In this document: in pieces, positions 17,355 to 26,537 of the stretch
How positions within the stretch are numbered: position 1 is the stretch's first letter
Layout: each line of letters begins with the position of its first letter
Source of the DNA: Bin107 sp965221655
GTDB taxonomy: Bacteria > UBA8248
Reading direction: 5' to 3'
NCBI GenBank assembly: GCA_965221655.1
Contig: OZ244906.1
Location: 1,984,001 to 2,048,000, forward strand
DNA length: 64,000 nucleotides
The notes under the pieces: generated by a model
What the model saw: the letters and a program-made list of their open reading frames with translations, nothing else
What the model was told of the DNA's origin: nothing
Database searches by the model: none
Position numbers and translations under genes: made by a program

Positions 17355-18314
17355 CTACTTCGAGCGGTAGATGCCCGTGGCTTTCATGATGTCGGCGACT
17401 ATCTTGTCGCGCTTGGCGAGCATCTGCCCGAACGGCTTGGGGCCGCTCGGGTCGACGGTGAAGCCCTTGGTCTTGGCCAGGTTCATGAAGGACTTCGAGC
17501 GTGCGGCCTTCGTCATTGCGTCGATGAGCTTGGCCTTCACCGCGTCGGGCGTCCCCTTGGGCACGCTCAGACCCCGGAAGTGATCGAAGGAGATATCGTG
17601 GCCGAGTTCCTTCATGGTGGGCACGCTCGCGATGGTGGGATTGCGCTCGCCCGTCAGGTGGGTGAGGATGCGGAACTTCTTCGCCTTCCAGAGCCGCACC
17701 GCCCCCGTGAGGGGCGCACCCATGGCGTCCACCTCGCCGCTCAGAAGCGCGGCGTTGCGCCGCTTGACGCCCAAGGGTACGAGGATGGCTTTGCACCCCG
17801 TCATTTTGGTGAAGATGACGGCCGTCAGGTGCGTGGTGCTGCCCGTACCCGCGTGGCCGATTTTCAGCGTGTTGGGCTTCGCCTTGCAGTCCTTCACGAA
17901 GTCCGCCGCGGTCATCCACTTCGACTTGGTGTTCACCGCCACGACCAGGGGCTGGAAGTGCACCTGGCCAATGTGGTCCAGGGCCTTGTAGTCCCACGGC
18001 ACGTTGCCGATGTTCGTGGAGGTGAGGATGGAGGTCGAGTTCCAGGCCACGGTGTAGCCGTCGGGCTTCGCGTTCTTGAGGAAGGTGTAGGTGCGCGCTC
18101 CGCCCGCCCCGGGCATGTTGATGGGCACCATGGGGACGCCGAGCACCTTGGCCATCTCCTTGGCGAGCAGGCGGCCCTCTATGTCCGCACCGCCGCCGGC
18201 GCCGAAGGGAATGATGAACTGAATCGGTTTTTCGGGGTACGCCGCGGAGGCGGGCTGAAGTGGGGCGAGCCAAGCCAGGCCTGCCATCAGCACGAAACAC
18301 ACGATGCGATACAT
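17355..18314 (-). CDS. tctC: Tripartite tricarboxylate transporter, substrate-binding protein TctC/Bug (cassette 2)
   Basis: 319 residues with a signal peptide over about residues 1-24 (hydrophobic core VCFVLMAGLAWLAPL, cleavage near ASA-AYP). The mature start YPEKPIQFIIPFGAGGGADIEGR and the block NMPGAGGARTYTF are Bug-family hallmarks. It is a periplasmic receptor for an unidentified carboxylate. The ATG at 18314 has AGGAGA at short spacing. It is followed by a strong hairpin terminator and then tctB and tctA. Only moderately similar to the TctC of cassette 1, so the ligand probably differs. Confidence 0.9.
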   Translation of the reverse strand: MYRIVCFVLMAGLAWLAPLQPASAAYPEKPIQFIIPFGAGGGADIEGRLLAKEMAKVLGVPMVPINMPGAGGARTYTFLKNAKPDGYTVAWNSTSILTSTNIGNVPWDYKALDHIGQVHFQPLVVAVNTKSKWMTAADFVKDCKAKPNTLKIGHAGTGSTTHLTAVIFTKMTGCKAILVPLGVKRRNAALLSGEVDAMGAPLTGAVRLWKAKKFRILTHLTGERNPTIASVPTMKELGHDISFDHFRGLSVPKGTPDAVKAKLIDAMTKAARSKSFMNLAKTKGFTVDPSGPKPFGQMLAKRDKIVADIMKATGIYRSK

Positions 18315-18520
18315 TGTCTTCTCCTTCGCTTTCCGGATGGGATAAGGATGCGTTCGTCGCCTCACGCCGACTCGGTGGCGCGATGCCGTGTTTTCCGGTT
18401 TCGAGGGGGCATTATGGCGCATTTCGAGCCGCGAATCCAACACCGCATTTGGTGGGAGGCGCAAGACCGCCTCGTGCACCCGGGAGGCCGCGGGACGCTT
18501 CGTGCAAAAACCCCGCTCCG

Positions 18521-19600
18521 CTAGTAGACCTCCGTTGCGCCGCCCTCGCCCGCGGCCTGTTGCTTGGGCCGCCAGCGCAGCAGGTAGCGCTCGAGCCGGT
18601 TCACGGCGGCGTTGGCGATCAGGACGATGAACATCAACAAAATGAGACCCGCAAACGAACCCGCGATGTTGAACAGGTTGCTCGCGTGCTGAATCATGAA
18701 GCCCAGCCCCTTGCTCGCCGCCATGAACTCGCCCAGAATCGCCCCGATGATGGCAAAGGGCACGCCGATTTTGAGACCCGTCAGTATCCAGGGCATGGCG
18801 GCGGGCAGGGTGACCTTCCAGAGAACCTGCATTTCGTTCGCGCCCATGACCTGGGCGAGGTTCTTGAGTGCGGGGTCCACCCCCCGCAGGCCGGCGTAGG
18901 TGTTCATGAAGGTGAGGAAGAGCACGAGGCTCACGGCCAGCACGATCTTCGATTCGACGCCGATGCCGAACCAGATGATGAGAATCGGCGCCATCGCCAC
19001 GCGCGGAATGCCGTTCACGGCGACGATGAAGGGGTCGAGCATCTCGGCCAGGGTCTCGAGCCGCGCCAGCACGAACCCCAGGGCGATGCCCAGAATCGCA
19101 CCGATGACGTAGCCCAAAAACGCCTCGTACATCGTCGTCCACGTGTCGATGAAGAGGCTGCCCGAAAGCGTGATCTCCACCATGTAGTCGAGCACGCGCA
19201 TGGGCGAGCCGAACCAGAAAGGGTCGACGCAGAGCCACTTCTTCGGCCCGATCTCCCACGCGCTGAGCTCCCACATGGCGAGAAAGCCGCCCGCGAAGGT
19301 GGTGCGGTAGATGAGCATGCGCAAGCGCGGGCTCTTGATAAAGCGGCCCGTCTCCGTCATGCACACCTCGACGAAGGCGATGGCGTGGAAGAACATGCCC
19401 GTCACCGAACAGAGCATGTAGCCGCCCGCCGTCAACGCCAGCAGGAGAGAGCCCATGAGGTAGTCGCCCCGCCACATCTGGGGCACTCCCGGCAGGGGAA
19501 TCGTCAGCAAGAAAGCACCCCACTTGGGCAACTCGCGCCGCGCGGGAGGCTGCTGTTCCTCGTCGGGCTCGGCCTCTCGGCTTTCGACCACGTCCACCAT
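18521..19600 (-). CDS. NitT/TauT-type ABC transporter permease with an extra N-terminal membrane region
   Basis: 359 residues from the ATG at 19600, which has GGAGGG at good spacing. The last 250 residues are a normal BPD_transp_1 permease with the EAA loop near GANEMQVLWKVTLPAAMPWILTGLKIG. The first 100 residues are extra: a charged N terminus, then PLPGVPQMWRGDYLMGSLLLAL and a second hydrophobic helix. That segment resembles the P-G-x-x-Q-x-x-x-G pattern of small TM2-like membrane domains. It forms the channel of the importer together with the ATPase encoded next to it. Confidence 0.85.
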   Translation of the reverse strand: MVDVVESREAEPDEEQQPPARRELPKWGAFLLTIPLPGVPQMWRGDYLMGSLLLALTAGGYMLCSVTGMFFHAIAFVEVCMTETGRFIKSPRLRMLIYRTTFAGGFLAMWELSAWEIGPKKWLCVDPFWFGSPMRVLDYMVEITLSGSLFIDTWTTMYEAFLGYVIGAILGIALGFVLARLETLAEMLDPFIVAVNGIPRVAMAPILIIWFGIGVESKIVLAVSLVLFLTFMNTYAGLRGVDPALKNLAQVMGANEMQVLWKVTLPAAMPWILTGLKIGVPFAIIGAILGEFMAASKGLGFMIQHASNLFNIAGSFAGLILLMFIVLIANAAVNRLERYLLRWRPKQQAAGEGGATEVY

Positions 19601-19629
19601 GTCGGTTCCCTCCCTTATCGGCCGCTGCC

Positions 19630-20433
19630 CTAGTTCGCAGAGCCGTTCTTCATCCACTCCTCACTGCGCCGCACCTCCTCGCGCAACTCCTTCCACAGCC
19701 GATCGTAGGTCTGGCGAAACGCCTCCTCGCCGTGGATGCTGAACACGTCGCGCGGGCGCGGTATGTCCACGGTGGCGACGCTGCGGGTGGTGCCGGGCCT
19801 GCTCGTCATGACGACGACCCTGTCCGCCAGGGCGATGGCCTCGACGAGGTCGTGCGTGATGAAGATGACCGTCTTGCGCGCCTCGCGCCAAAGTTCGAGA
19901 AGCTGATCCTGCAGAATGATGCGCGTCTGGGCGTCGAGCGGCCCGAAGGGCTCATCCATCAGAATGACCTCGGGGTCGTAGATCAGGGTGCGGATGATGT
20001 TGGCCCGCTGGCGCATGCCGCCGGAGAGTTCGTGGGGGTAGTGATCCTCAAACCCCGCGAGTCCGACGCGCTGGATGTACTCGCGCGCCTTCTCGTGGCG
20101 GGTTTTCTGATCCACGCCGCGCACCTCCAGGGGAAAGGCCACGTTGTTGATGAGCGTGCGCCAGGCGTAGAGGTAATCCGACTGCGGCACGTAGCCGATC
20201 TCGGTGTTGATTCCCCGGAGCCTGCGCCCCCTGTAGGTGATGGTGCCCGAGGTCGGGTGCACCAGGCCGATGACGGAGTTGAGCAGCGTGGACTTCCCGC
20301 AGCCGCTCGGCCCCACGATGGTGATGAACTCGCCTTCCTCGACGTCGAGGCTCATGTCCTCGACGGCGACGACGCGGTTACCCCGCGATACGAATTCCTT
20401 GTGCAGATTTTTAATCGATAAAATGGGTGGCAC
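19630..20433 (-). CDS. NitT/TauT-type ABC transporter ATP-binding protein
   Basis: 267 residues, usual size. Walker A GPSGCGKST near residues 40-48, signature LSGGMRQR near 138, Walker B VILMDEP near 158 and the H-loop in FITHDLVEAIALADR. It hydrolyses ATP to drive the adjacent permease. The GTG start at 20433 has GAGGGAGG about 11 nt upstream. The order binding protein, ATPase, permease is that of TauABC/SsuABC-type operons. Confidence 0.92.
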   Translation of the reverse strand: MPPILSIKNLHKEFVSRGNRVVAVEDMSLDVEEGEFITIVGPSGCGKSTLLNSVIGLVHPTSGTITYRGRRLRGINTEIGYVPQSDYLYAWRTLINNVAFPLEVRGVDQKTRHEKAREYIQRVGLAGFEDHYPHELSGGMRQRANIIRTLIYDPEVILMDEPFGPLDAQTRIILQDQLLELWREARKTVIFITHDLVEAIALADRVVVMTSRPGTTRSVATVDIPRPRDVFSIHGEEAFRQTYDRLWKELREEVRRSEEWMKNGSAN

Positions 20434-20515
20434 GGGATGCGAGCCTCCCTCGCCGGGGCCGCGCCTCGCAAGACGCCGCCCCGGCGGATTGTCCAGAGTT
20501 CGTGATCACCTCCCC

Positions 20516-21556
20516 CTAGCGGGGCAGGTACTCGTCGCTCACCAGCACGCTGCGTGCGAACGGCTTTTTGAGCTTGCCCGCCGCTACGAGCAGGTTCTGG
20601 GTGATGTCCACCGCGCGCTGGGTGACTTTTCCGTCCAGCGAAACGGCCTGCTTCACCGCCGCGATGCTGGTGCGCAGCAGCCGCTTGTCCGTCTTGGCGA
20701 AGTAGAGCTGGATGCGCTCGCGAATCTGCTCGGCGGAGTGCTTGGCGATCCAGTTGTTCGCCTTGAGAAGCGCCCGGACGACCTTGCGGACGGTCTCGGG
20801 GTTCTTCTTCGCGTAGTCGGGCCGCACGAGCAGCACCTCCATCATGAACTGATCCATCTTCGGGTCCTCGCCCGCCGAGTTCGTGATGAAGGGGATGGCC
20901 TTGCCGCGGAACACCGCCGTCTCGGGCACCGGAATGGTCTGAATGGCTATCTGTATCTTGTTGCGTTCGAGGGCCGCGATGAGCACCGGACCCGCGCCCG
21001 CGCCGATGAGCTTCACCTCTTTCTGCGGGGTGAAGCCCGCCTGGCGAATCCAGTATTCGCCCTGGTTGTAGGTGAGCGCCCCCGGGCGCGTGGCGCCGAC
21101 GGTGAGGCCCTTCATCTTCGCGAGTTTCTCTTTGTAGGGCGTCTTCGCCGTAATGCCGAGTTTATCGGCCACGTCCTTGCGGATGGCGGAGTTCACGATG
21201 CTGCGGTTCAGGCAACTCATCACCGCGATGAGGCGTCCGCCCGCCTTGACGGCGTTGATCTGGTAGGTACCCGCCGCGATGGAGAAATCCGCCTGGCCGG
21301 CGAGGTTGGCCTTGATGTCCGGGCCGCCGCCCCGCGTGGAGATGACCTCTGCGGCCAGACCTTCCTCGGCGAAATAGCCGTTCGCGCGCGCCACGTAGTT
21401 GCTGACGAAGGCGAGACTCTCGACCGCCTGGGTGATGACGACCCTCTCCACGGCGGCTTCGGTCCGCGCGGCGAACGTGAAGGCCAGGGCCGTTGCCAGA
21501 ACAAACGCCCAGAGCGGCCCGAAGATTCCATTGCGTACGTCTAGTCTCTTGTCCAC
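20516..21556 (-). CDS. NMT1/THI5-like ABC transporter substrate-binding protein
   Basis: 346 residues. Signal peptide over about residues 1-35 (hydrophobic run LWAFVLATALAFTFAA). The mature protein shows the family pattern AVESLAFVSNYVARANGYFAEEGLAAEVI followed by GGGPDIKANLAGQADF. It is a periplasmic receptor related to SsuA, TauA and thiamine-precursor binding proteins. GTG start at 21556 with GGGAGG 8 nt upstream. Substrate not predictable; the neighbouring CoA ligase and HyuA/B genes hint at an aromatic or heterocyclic compound, which is inference. Confidence 0.88.
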   Translation of the reverse strand: MDKRLDVRNGIFGPLWAFVLATALAFTFAARTEAAVERVVITQAVESLAFVSNYVARANGYFAEEGLAAEVISTRGGGPDIKANLAGQADFSIAAGTYQINAVKAGGRLIAVMSCLNRSIVNSAIRKDVADKLGITAKTPYKEKLAKMKGLTVGATRPGALTYNQGEYWIRQAGFTPQKEVKLIGAGAGPVLIAALERNKIQIAIQTIPVPETAVFRGKAIPFITNSAGEDPKMDQFMMEVLLVRPDYAKKNPETVRKVVRALLKANNWIAKHSAEQIRERIQLYFAKTDKRLLRTSIAAVKQAVSLDGKVTQRAVDITQNLLVAAGKLKKPFARSVLVSDEYLPR

Positions 21557-21725
21557 GATTTCAGCCTCCCTCTGGCCGCAAGGTACGCGGCTTGGATTCG
21601 CAGCGCCCCGCGGGCGGGACGCACCCGGTGTTCGGGAAGATGGTGGTGCGCCTCGTTCCTCCTCTCATCGAGGGGTTCAGAGATACCTCTTGCGCCGAAG
21701 AGTCTTTATTCATTGTGATTCTTTT

Positions 21726-21744
21726 TAATTTGAGACTCAAATTA
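21726..21744. promoter_or_regulatory. Perfect palindrome, candidate operator
   Basis: TAATTTGAG-A-CTCAAATTA is a perfect 9-bp palindrome with a one-base centre in an A+T-rich patch upstream of the binding-protein gene. On the minus strand TTGAGT inside it could serve as a -35 box with CACAAT 17 nt downstream. The form suits a MarR- or GntR-type dimer. The regulator is not visible in the window. Confidence 0.5.
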
Positions 21745-21801
21745 TCACATGCTCCCCGGAGGCGCAACATCCACCCAAAGCGTCCGGTGGGGGGCGAAAC
21801 C

Positions 21802-23457
21802 TCACTCCGCGTCTGCCGCGTGGCGCTCTTTTTCCAACTGCCTGAGCGCACCCCGCTGAATCTTGCCCGTGGGCGTGAGCGGAAGGGTTTCGAGGAATTC
21901 CACGGCCCTGGGGTATTTGTAGGGTGCGAGTTGCGCTTTCACGAAATCCTGGAGTGCGCGCACCGTCTCCGCACCCGCCCGCGCGCCCTCCGCGAGAACG
22001 ACGAACGCCTTGACTATCTCGCCGCGCTCGGGGTTGGGCGAGCCGACCACCGCGCACGCGCGCACCCCGGGGTGTTCGAGCAGCACGGCTTCCACCTCAA
22101 GGCCGGACACGTTGTAGCCCCCGGTGTTGATCATGTCGTCCGAGCGCGCCTCGAAGGAGACGTAGCCCTCCTCGTCCATGCGGCACAAGTCTCCCGTCAT
22201 GTTCCAGCCCTCGCGCACGTAGCCGCGCTGCCGCTCGGGGTCGTCCAGGTAGCGGCAACCCGTGGGGCCCTGGACGATCATCTGCCCCACCTCGCCGGGG
22301 GGTGCGTCGCGCATGGCGTCATCCACTACGCGGACCCGGTAGCCCGGCACCGCCCGCCCGATCTTGCCGGGGCGCACGTCCGCACCGCTCGACGAGATGA
22401 ATATGTGCAGGAGTTCCGAGATTCCCAGGCCGTTGATGATCTCCACGCCCGTCCTCTCGCGCCATTCGCGAAACAGGGCGGGCTCGAGAGGCTCGCCGCC
22501 CGCGACGCAGGCGCGCAGGCTGCCCAGGTCGTGCCCGTCGAACACGTCGAGCATCTGCCGATAGCCCGAGGGCGTGCTGAAGCACACCGTCGCCCGGTAT
22601 TCGTCCATGGCGTCGAGCAAACCGCGGGGGGTTCCTCTCTCCAGGAGAACCGAGGCGCTCCCGAAGCGCAGGGCGTCGGTGATGAACGCGCAAAATCCGT
22701 ACAAAAAGGCGATTTGGGGGCTGCCGCAAACCACGTCTTCGGGTCCCAGGCCGAACAGGTGTTTCGGAAACGTATCCGCAACGGCGAGCAGGTCGCGGTG
22801 AAAGTGCACCGTGCCCTTCGGCGTTCCCGTGGAGCCCGACGTGAAACCGATGAGGGCGGCGTCGTCTGCCGCCGTGTCCACATTCTCGTAGACGGGCGAC
22901 GCCTGCGCCATCAACGCTTCAAGGCCGTCCGCGCCGTCTTCACCGAAGAGAACGACGTGTTCGAGAAAGTTCGAGGATTTCGCCGCGGCGAACAGATCTT
23001 CCCCCAGCCTCGCGTCGCAAACGGCGAACCCCACCCGCGCCTTCTCCAGCACGTAGGCCAACTCGCGCGCGCGCATCACGGGCATGGTCGGAACCACCAC
23101 GCCGCCCGCCTTCATCACCCCCAGGCAGGCCGCCACCAGCATCGGGTGGTTCGAGGCGCGCAGGAGCACCCGGCCCCCGGGGGGAAGGCCGAAGTGCTCG
23201 CTCAGCACCCAGGCGATGCGGTTTGCCTTCTCGAAAAGCTCGCGGTAGGTCCAGACCTCTGCGCCGAAATAAACAGCGGGCCGCGCACCCTGCGCACCCC
23301 CGGCCTTCGCGTCGATGAGTTCGCTGCCTGCGTTCAGCCGTGGCGGGTAGGCGGCCAACTCGGGCAGGACGCCATAGTCCATCTCCGGCCACAGGGAGGG
23401 GGGTGCGAGGCGATCACGCACGAACGTGTCCACGTGTCCGCTCGGCTCAGCCGACAT
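21802..23457 (-). CDS. AMP-forming acyl- or aryl-CoA ligase
   Basis: 551 residues. Adenylation motif GFTSGSTGTPKGT at 204-216, the A5-like region GLGISELLHIFISS, the hinge GGYNVSGLEVEAVLLEHP and the catalytic lysine in LPLTPTGKIQRG near the C terminus. It activates a carboxylic acid as acyl-AMP and then as the CoA thioester. By eye it is nearest to the benzoate/2-aminobenzoate-CoA ligase branch, which is a tentative reading. It overlaps the upstream LLM gene by 11 nt, showing translational coupling. Confidence 0.88.
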   Translation of the reverse strand: MSAEPSGHVDTFVRDRLAPPSLWPEMDYGVLPELAAYPPRLNAGSELIDAKAGGAQGARPAVYFGAEVWTYRELFEKANRIAWVLSEHFGLPPGGRVLLRASNHPMLVAACLGVMKAGGVVVPTMPVMRARELAYVLEKARVGFAVCDARLGEDLFAAAKSSNFLEHVVLFGEDGADGLEALMAQASPVYENVDTAADDAALIGFTSGSTGTPKGTVHFHRDLLAVADTFPKHLFGLGPEDVVCGSPQIAFLYGFCAFITDALRFGSASVLLERGTPRGLLDAMDEYRATVCFSTPSGYRQMLDVFDGHDLGSLRACVAGGEPLEPALFREWRERTGVEIINGLGISELLHIFISSSGADVRPGKIGRAVPGYRVRVVDDAMRDAPPGEVGQMIVQGPTGCRYLDDPERQRGYVREGWNMTGDLCRMDEEGYVSFEARSDDMINTGGYNVSGLEVEAVLLEHPGVRACAVVGSPNPERGEIVKAFVVLAEGARAGAETVRALQDFVKAQLAPYKYPRAVEFLETLPLTPTGKIQRGALRQLEKERHAADAE

Positions 23458-24412
23458 CGCGTCTCACCAGGGGCAGGAGTTCTTCGGCCAGTTTCGTCAT
23501 GTGTTCCGCCTCCTCGTCCGGCGCGGCCGCCACCTTGAAGATGAAGTGGCGCACGCCCGCGCGCGCGAATGCGTGGACGACCTCCGCGCAACGCTCCACC
23601 GACCCGTGGAGCAGATATCTCTCGGCAGCCGCGCGCATGTCCATCCCGTACCGCAGCGAGAGGTTTTTCGCACCATCGTCGAGCCCCCTGTCCGCCTCCG
23701 CGCACAGGTTGACGAACAGATGCAGGGCGGGCGTCCAGGGCTTTTGGGGATCATCCAGCACGCGGCCCCGCGCGGCGGCGAGGCGGCGAATGCGCTCCAG
23801 TGCCTTCTCGTAGCGCGCCGGAGAAAACAGGTAGGGCACGTAGCCGTCCCCCAAAAGAGCCGCGCGCCTCTGGGACGCCTCGCTTCTGCCGCCCACCCAA
23901 ATCGGCGGGCCTCCCCCGGTGAGAGGAGGGGGGCTTTGCCGCGCGCCCGAGAAGTGAAAGAACTTTCCTGCGTGATCCACCGCCTCACCCGACCAGAGTT
24001 TGCGCAACACCGCGATAGCCTCGTCCGTACGCGCACCGCGCTCGGCACGCGGCACGCCGCACGCCTCGAACTCGCTCTCCCCCTCCCCGCCGACGCCGAT
24101 TCCGAAGACGAACCGCCCTCCGCCGCTCAGGTAATCGACGCTCGCCGCCGCCTGGGCGGCTATGGCGGGACGCCGCAGGGGCAGGAGATAGACCAACGTA
24201 CCCAGAACGATGCGCTCGGTTCGGGCGGCGGCGGCAGCCAGGGCGCAGGCGCTCTCGAGATAGTTGCCGCGGAACGCGACGTGGTCGTCGAGCCACAGCG
24301 AATCGAAGCCCGCCCGTTCCACCCGCTCGACGAAGCCCAGGAAATCGCCGGGAGGAGGAGCCTCCCCCGGCTGCATCCCGTAGCCGTAACCGTATCGTAT
24401 CGCCCCGCCCAT
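23447..24412 (-). CDS. LLM-class (luciferase-like) oxidoreductase 2
   Basis: 321 residues. Family motifs are ERAGFDSLWLDDHV near residue 32, VDYLSGGGRFVFGIGVGGEGE near 90-110, and GGRSEASQRRAALLGDGYVP. Expected to use FMNH2 or F420H2. The ATG at 24412 has GAGGAG at 6 nt. It lies between hyuA and the CoA ligase gene, with 9 nt to hyuA and an 11-nt overlap with the ligase, so the four genes form one transcript and probably one degradative route. Confidence 0.87.
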   Translation of the reverse strand: MGGAIRYGYGYGMQPGEAPPPGDFLGFVERVERAGFDSLWLDDHVAFRGNYLESACALAAAAARTERIVLGTLVYLLPLRRPAIAAQAAASVDYLSGGGRFVFGIGVGGEGESEFEACGVPRAERGARTDEAIAVLRKLWSGEAVDHAGKFFHFSGARQSPPPLTGGGPPIWVGGRSEASQRRAALLGDGYVPYLFSPARYEKALERIRRLAAARGRVLDDPQKPWTPALHLFVNLCAEADRGLDDGAKNLSLRYGMDMRAAAERYLLHGSVERCAEVVHAFARAGVRHFIFKVAAAPDEEAEHMTKLAEELLPLVRRDVG

Positions 24413-24421
24413 GCGCGCTCC

Positions 24422-26446
24422 TCAACCCCGCGCTTCGAGGTGGAGATGCCCCTCGGCGTCGCGGCGCGCCGTCCAGCCGGGGGGCACTACGGTGTTCGAG
24501 CCGTATTCTTCGATGACGGCGGGACCGCGCAGCTGCGCTTCGACGGGCAGGGCGTCGCGGCGATAGACGGGGCAATCGGGAATTTCTGCGCCGAATACCA
24601 CGCTTCTCCTCTCCGCCAGCGCGTCCGCAAGACCTCCCCGGGGCGCGGGCGCCTGCGTCCATGCGGGCTTTTCCACCAGCCCCGCCACGCGCACCCTGAG
24701 GTTCACGATCTCGAGCGGGTCCTCGGGGTGGGAATGTCCGTAGCGCTGCTCGTAGCGGGAGTGAAACTCCCCGGCCAGCCCGTCGAGCCAACCCGGCGTC
24801 TCGCCAACCGGAATCGTGAGCTCAAAGGCCTGGCCCACGTAACGCACGTCCGCGTAGCGCAGGCTGCGCACCTCCTCCAGACCCCCTGCGCGCAGCCGCT
24901 CCGCCCAGGGCGCGGTGAGCCTCTCGTATATACGACGAAGAGCGTCTTCCTCGGCCTCTTCCATAGCGACGAAACAGGTCTCGACGCTCTCCTGCACCAC
25001 GTCGGCCATCAACAGGCCGAGCGCCGAGAAATTTCCCGGAAACCGCGGCACGACGACGCTCGCAATGGAGAGCTCCCCCGCGATGAAGGCCGCGTGCAGC
25101 GGCCCCGCCCCTCCGTAGGCCAGCAGCGTGTGTTCTCTCGGGTCGAAGCCGCGCTCGATGGAAATCTCGCGAATCGAACTCACCATCTTCGTCACCGCGA
25201 TGTCGAGCACCCCGCGCGCCATCGAAACCGCGTCGGGCATGCCCGTCGCCTCGGCCAGCGCGTCCAGGGCGCGCCGCGCCCTATCGGGGTGAAGCCGCAA
25301 GCCGCCCGCCAGCAGGGTGCGCGCGCCGATACGCGCCAACACCACGTTCGCGTCCGTAACGGTCGGCTCCTCTCCGCCGAAACCGTAGCAGGCCGGGCCG
25401 GGGTGCGCACCCGCGCTCCGGGGGCCGACGTGCAGTGCGTCGTCCTCGTCGAGCCAGGCGACGCTCCCCCCGCCCGCGCCGACGGTGTTGATTTGCAACT
25501 GCGAGGTCTTGAGGGGATAGGCGCCGATGGTGTTGTTCGTGCTGAGGAGAGGGCGGCGATCCCGCACGAGACACACGTCCGTGCTCGTACCACCCATGTC
25601 GTAGGTGATGAGGTGGTCGCGCCCCAGCGACTCGGCAATGGAAATGCCGCCCACGACGCCGCCCGCCGGTCCCGAAAGAACCGTCCGCACGGGAAAGCGC
25701 GCGGCTTGCTCCACGTCGAGCATTCCGCCGCCCGAGGCCATGATGAACAACGGCGCGCGGCATCCCCGCTCGTGCAGCGCCTCGGCCAGACGGCGCGTGT
25801 AGTCCCTTATCTTCGGGCCGAGAGAGGCGTTGAGCGCCGTCGTGGAAAAACGCTCGAACTCGCGGTACTCGGGGACGACCTCGTGGGAAAGAGAAAGATA
25901 GACAGCAGGCAGGAACTTGCGCAAATATTCCGCGGTGCGCCTCTCGTTCTCCCCGTTCGCGTAGGAATGCAGACAGCAAACGGCGACGGCCTCCACGCCC
26001 AAACCCTCGAGCCGCGCCACCTGCGCCGCTACGCCCTCCTCGCTCACGGGCACCTCGACGGCGCCGCCGGGTGCGACGCGCTCGTCTATCTCGAACCGCA
26101 TCGTGCGGGGAACGACGGGGCGCGGCCGCACGAACTTCGCGTCGAACAGGCTGTTGGGGACGAGGCGCTGCGTCCGCCCGATTTCGAGCACGTCGCGAAA
26201 GCCGCGCGTCGTCAGCATGGCCGTGCGCGCACCCGTGCCCTCCAGTATCGCGTTGGTGCCGACGGTGGTGCCGTGCGTGATCCTGCCGAGCGTGGCGAGC
26301 TCCAGCCCGCGGAGTGCTTCGAGGAACACGGCGTCCTCCGCCCCGCGAATCGTGGGAACCTTGGAGACTTCCATCCGCTTCTCGTCCTCGTCGTAGAAAA
26401 CGAGATCGGTAAAGGTTCCTCCGGTGTCTATGCCGACCAGACGCAA
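24422..26446 (-). CDS. Hydantoinase/oxoprolinase family protein, subunit A (cluster 1)
   Basis: About 674 residues from a TTG start. The ASKHA-type ATP site is clear: VGIDTGGTFTDLV at the N terminus and TYDMGGTSTDVCLV in the middle, with the family blocks PVRTVLSGPAGGVVGG and AYGGAGPLHA. Members are ATP-dependent amidohydrolases (N-methylhydantoinase, 5-oxoprolinase) or carboxylases (acetone, acetophenone). I chose TTG at 26446 because it places LRLVGIDTGG at the usual N terminus with GGAGAGG upstream; this start is uncertain. It works with the HyuB encoded just upstream. Confidence 0.85.
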   Translation of the reverse strand: MRLVGIDTGGTFTDLVFYDEDEKRMEVSKVPTIRGAEDAVFLEALRGLELATLGRITHGTTVGTNAILEGTGARTAMLTTRGFRDVLEIGRTQRLVPNSLFDAKFVRPRPVVPRTMRFEIDERVAPGGAVEVPVSEEGVAAQVARLEGLGVEAVAVCCLHSYANGENERRTAEYLRKFLPAVYLSLSHEVVPEYREFERFSTTALNASLGPKIRDYTRRLAEALHERGCRAPLFIMASGGGMLDVEQAARFPVRTVLSGPAGGVVGGISIAESLGRDHLITYDMGGTSTDVCLVRDRRPLLSTNNTIGAYPLKTSQLQINTVGAGGGSVAWLDEDDALHVGPRSAGAHPGPACYGFGGEEPTVTDANVVLARIGARTLLAGGLRLHPDRARRALDALAEATGMPDAVSMARGVLDIAVTKMVSSIREISIERGFDPREHTLLAYGGAGPLHAAFIAGELSIASVVVPRFPGNFSALGLLMADVVQESVETCFVAMEEAEEDALRRIYERLTAPWAERLRAGGLEEVRSLRYADVRYVGQAFELTIPVGETPGWLDGLAGEFHSRYEQRYGHSHPEDPLEIVNLRVRVAGLVEKPAWTQAPAPRGGLADALAERRSVVFGAEIPDCPVYRRDALPVEAQLRGPAVIEEYGSNTVVPPGWTARRDAEGHLHLEARG

Positions 26447-26537
26447 CGCCCTTGCCTCTCCCCGAAAACCCGCGCCCCAGACGCCGCACCGCAGCCGGCC
26501 GGCCACGAACGAGAAAACCAGACCTCTCCGAAAAGGC

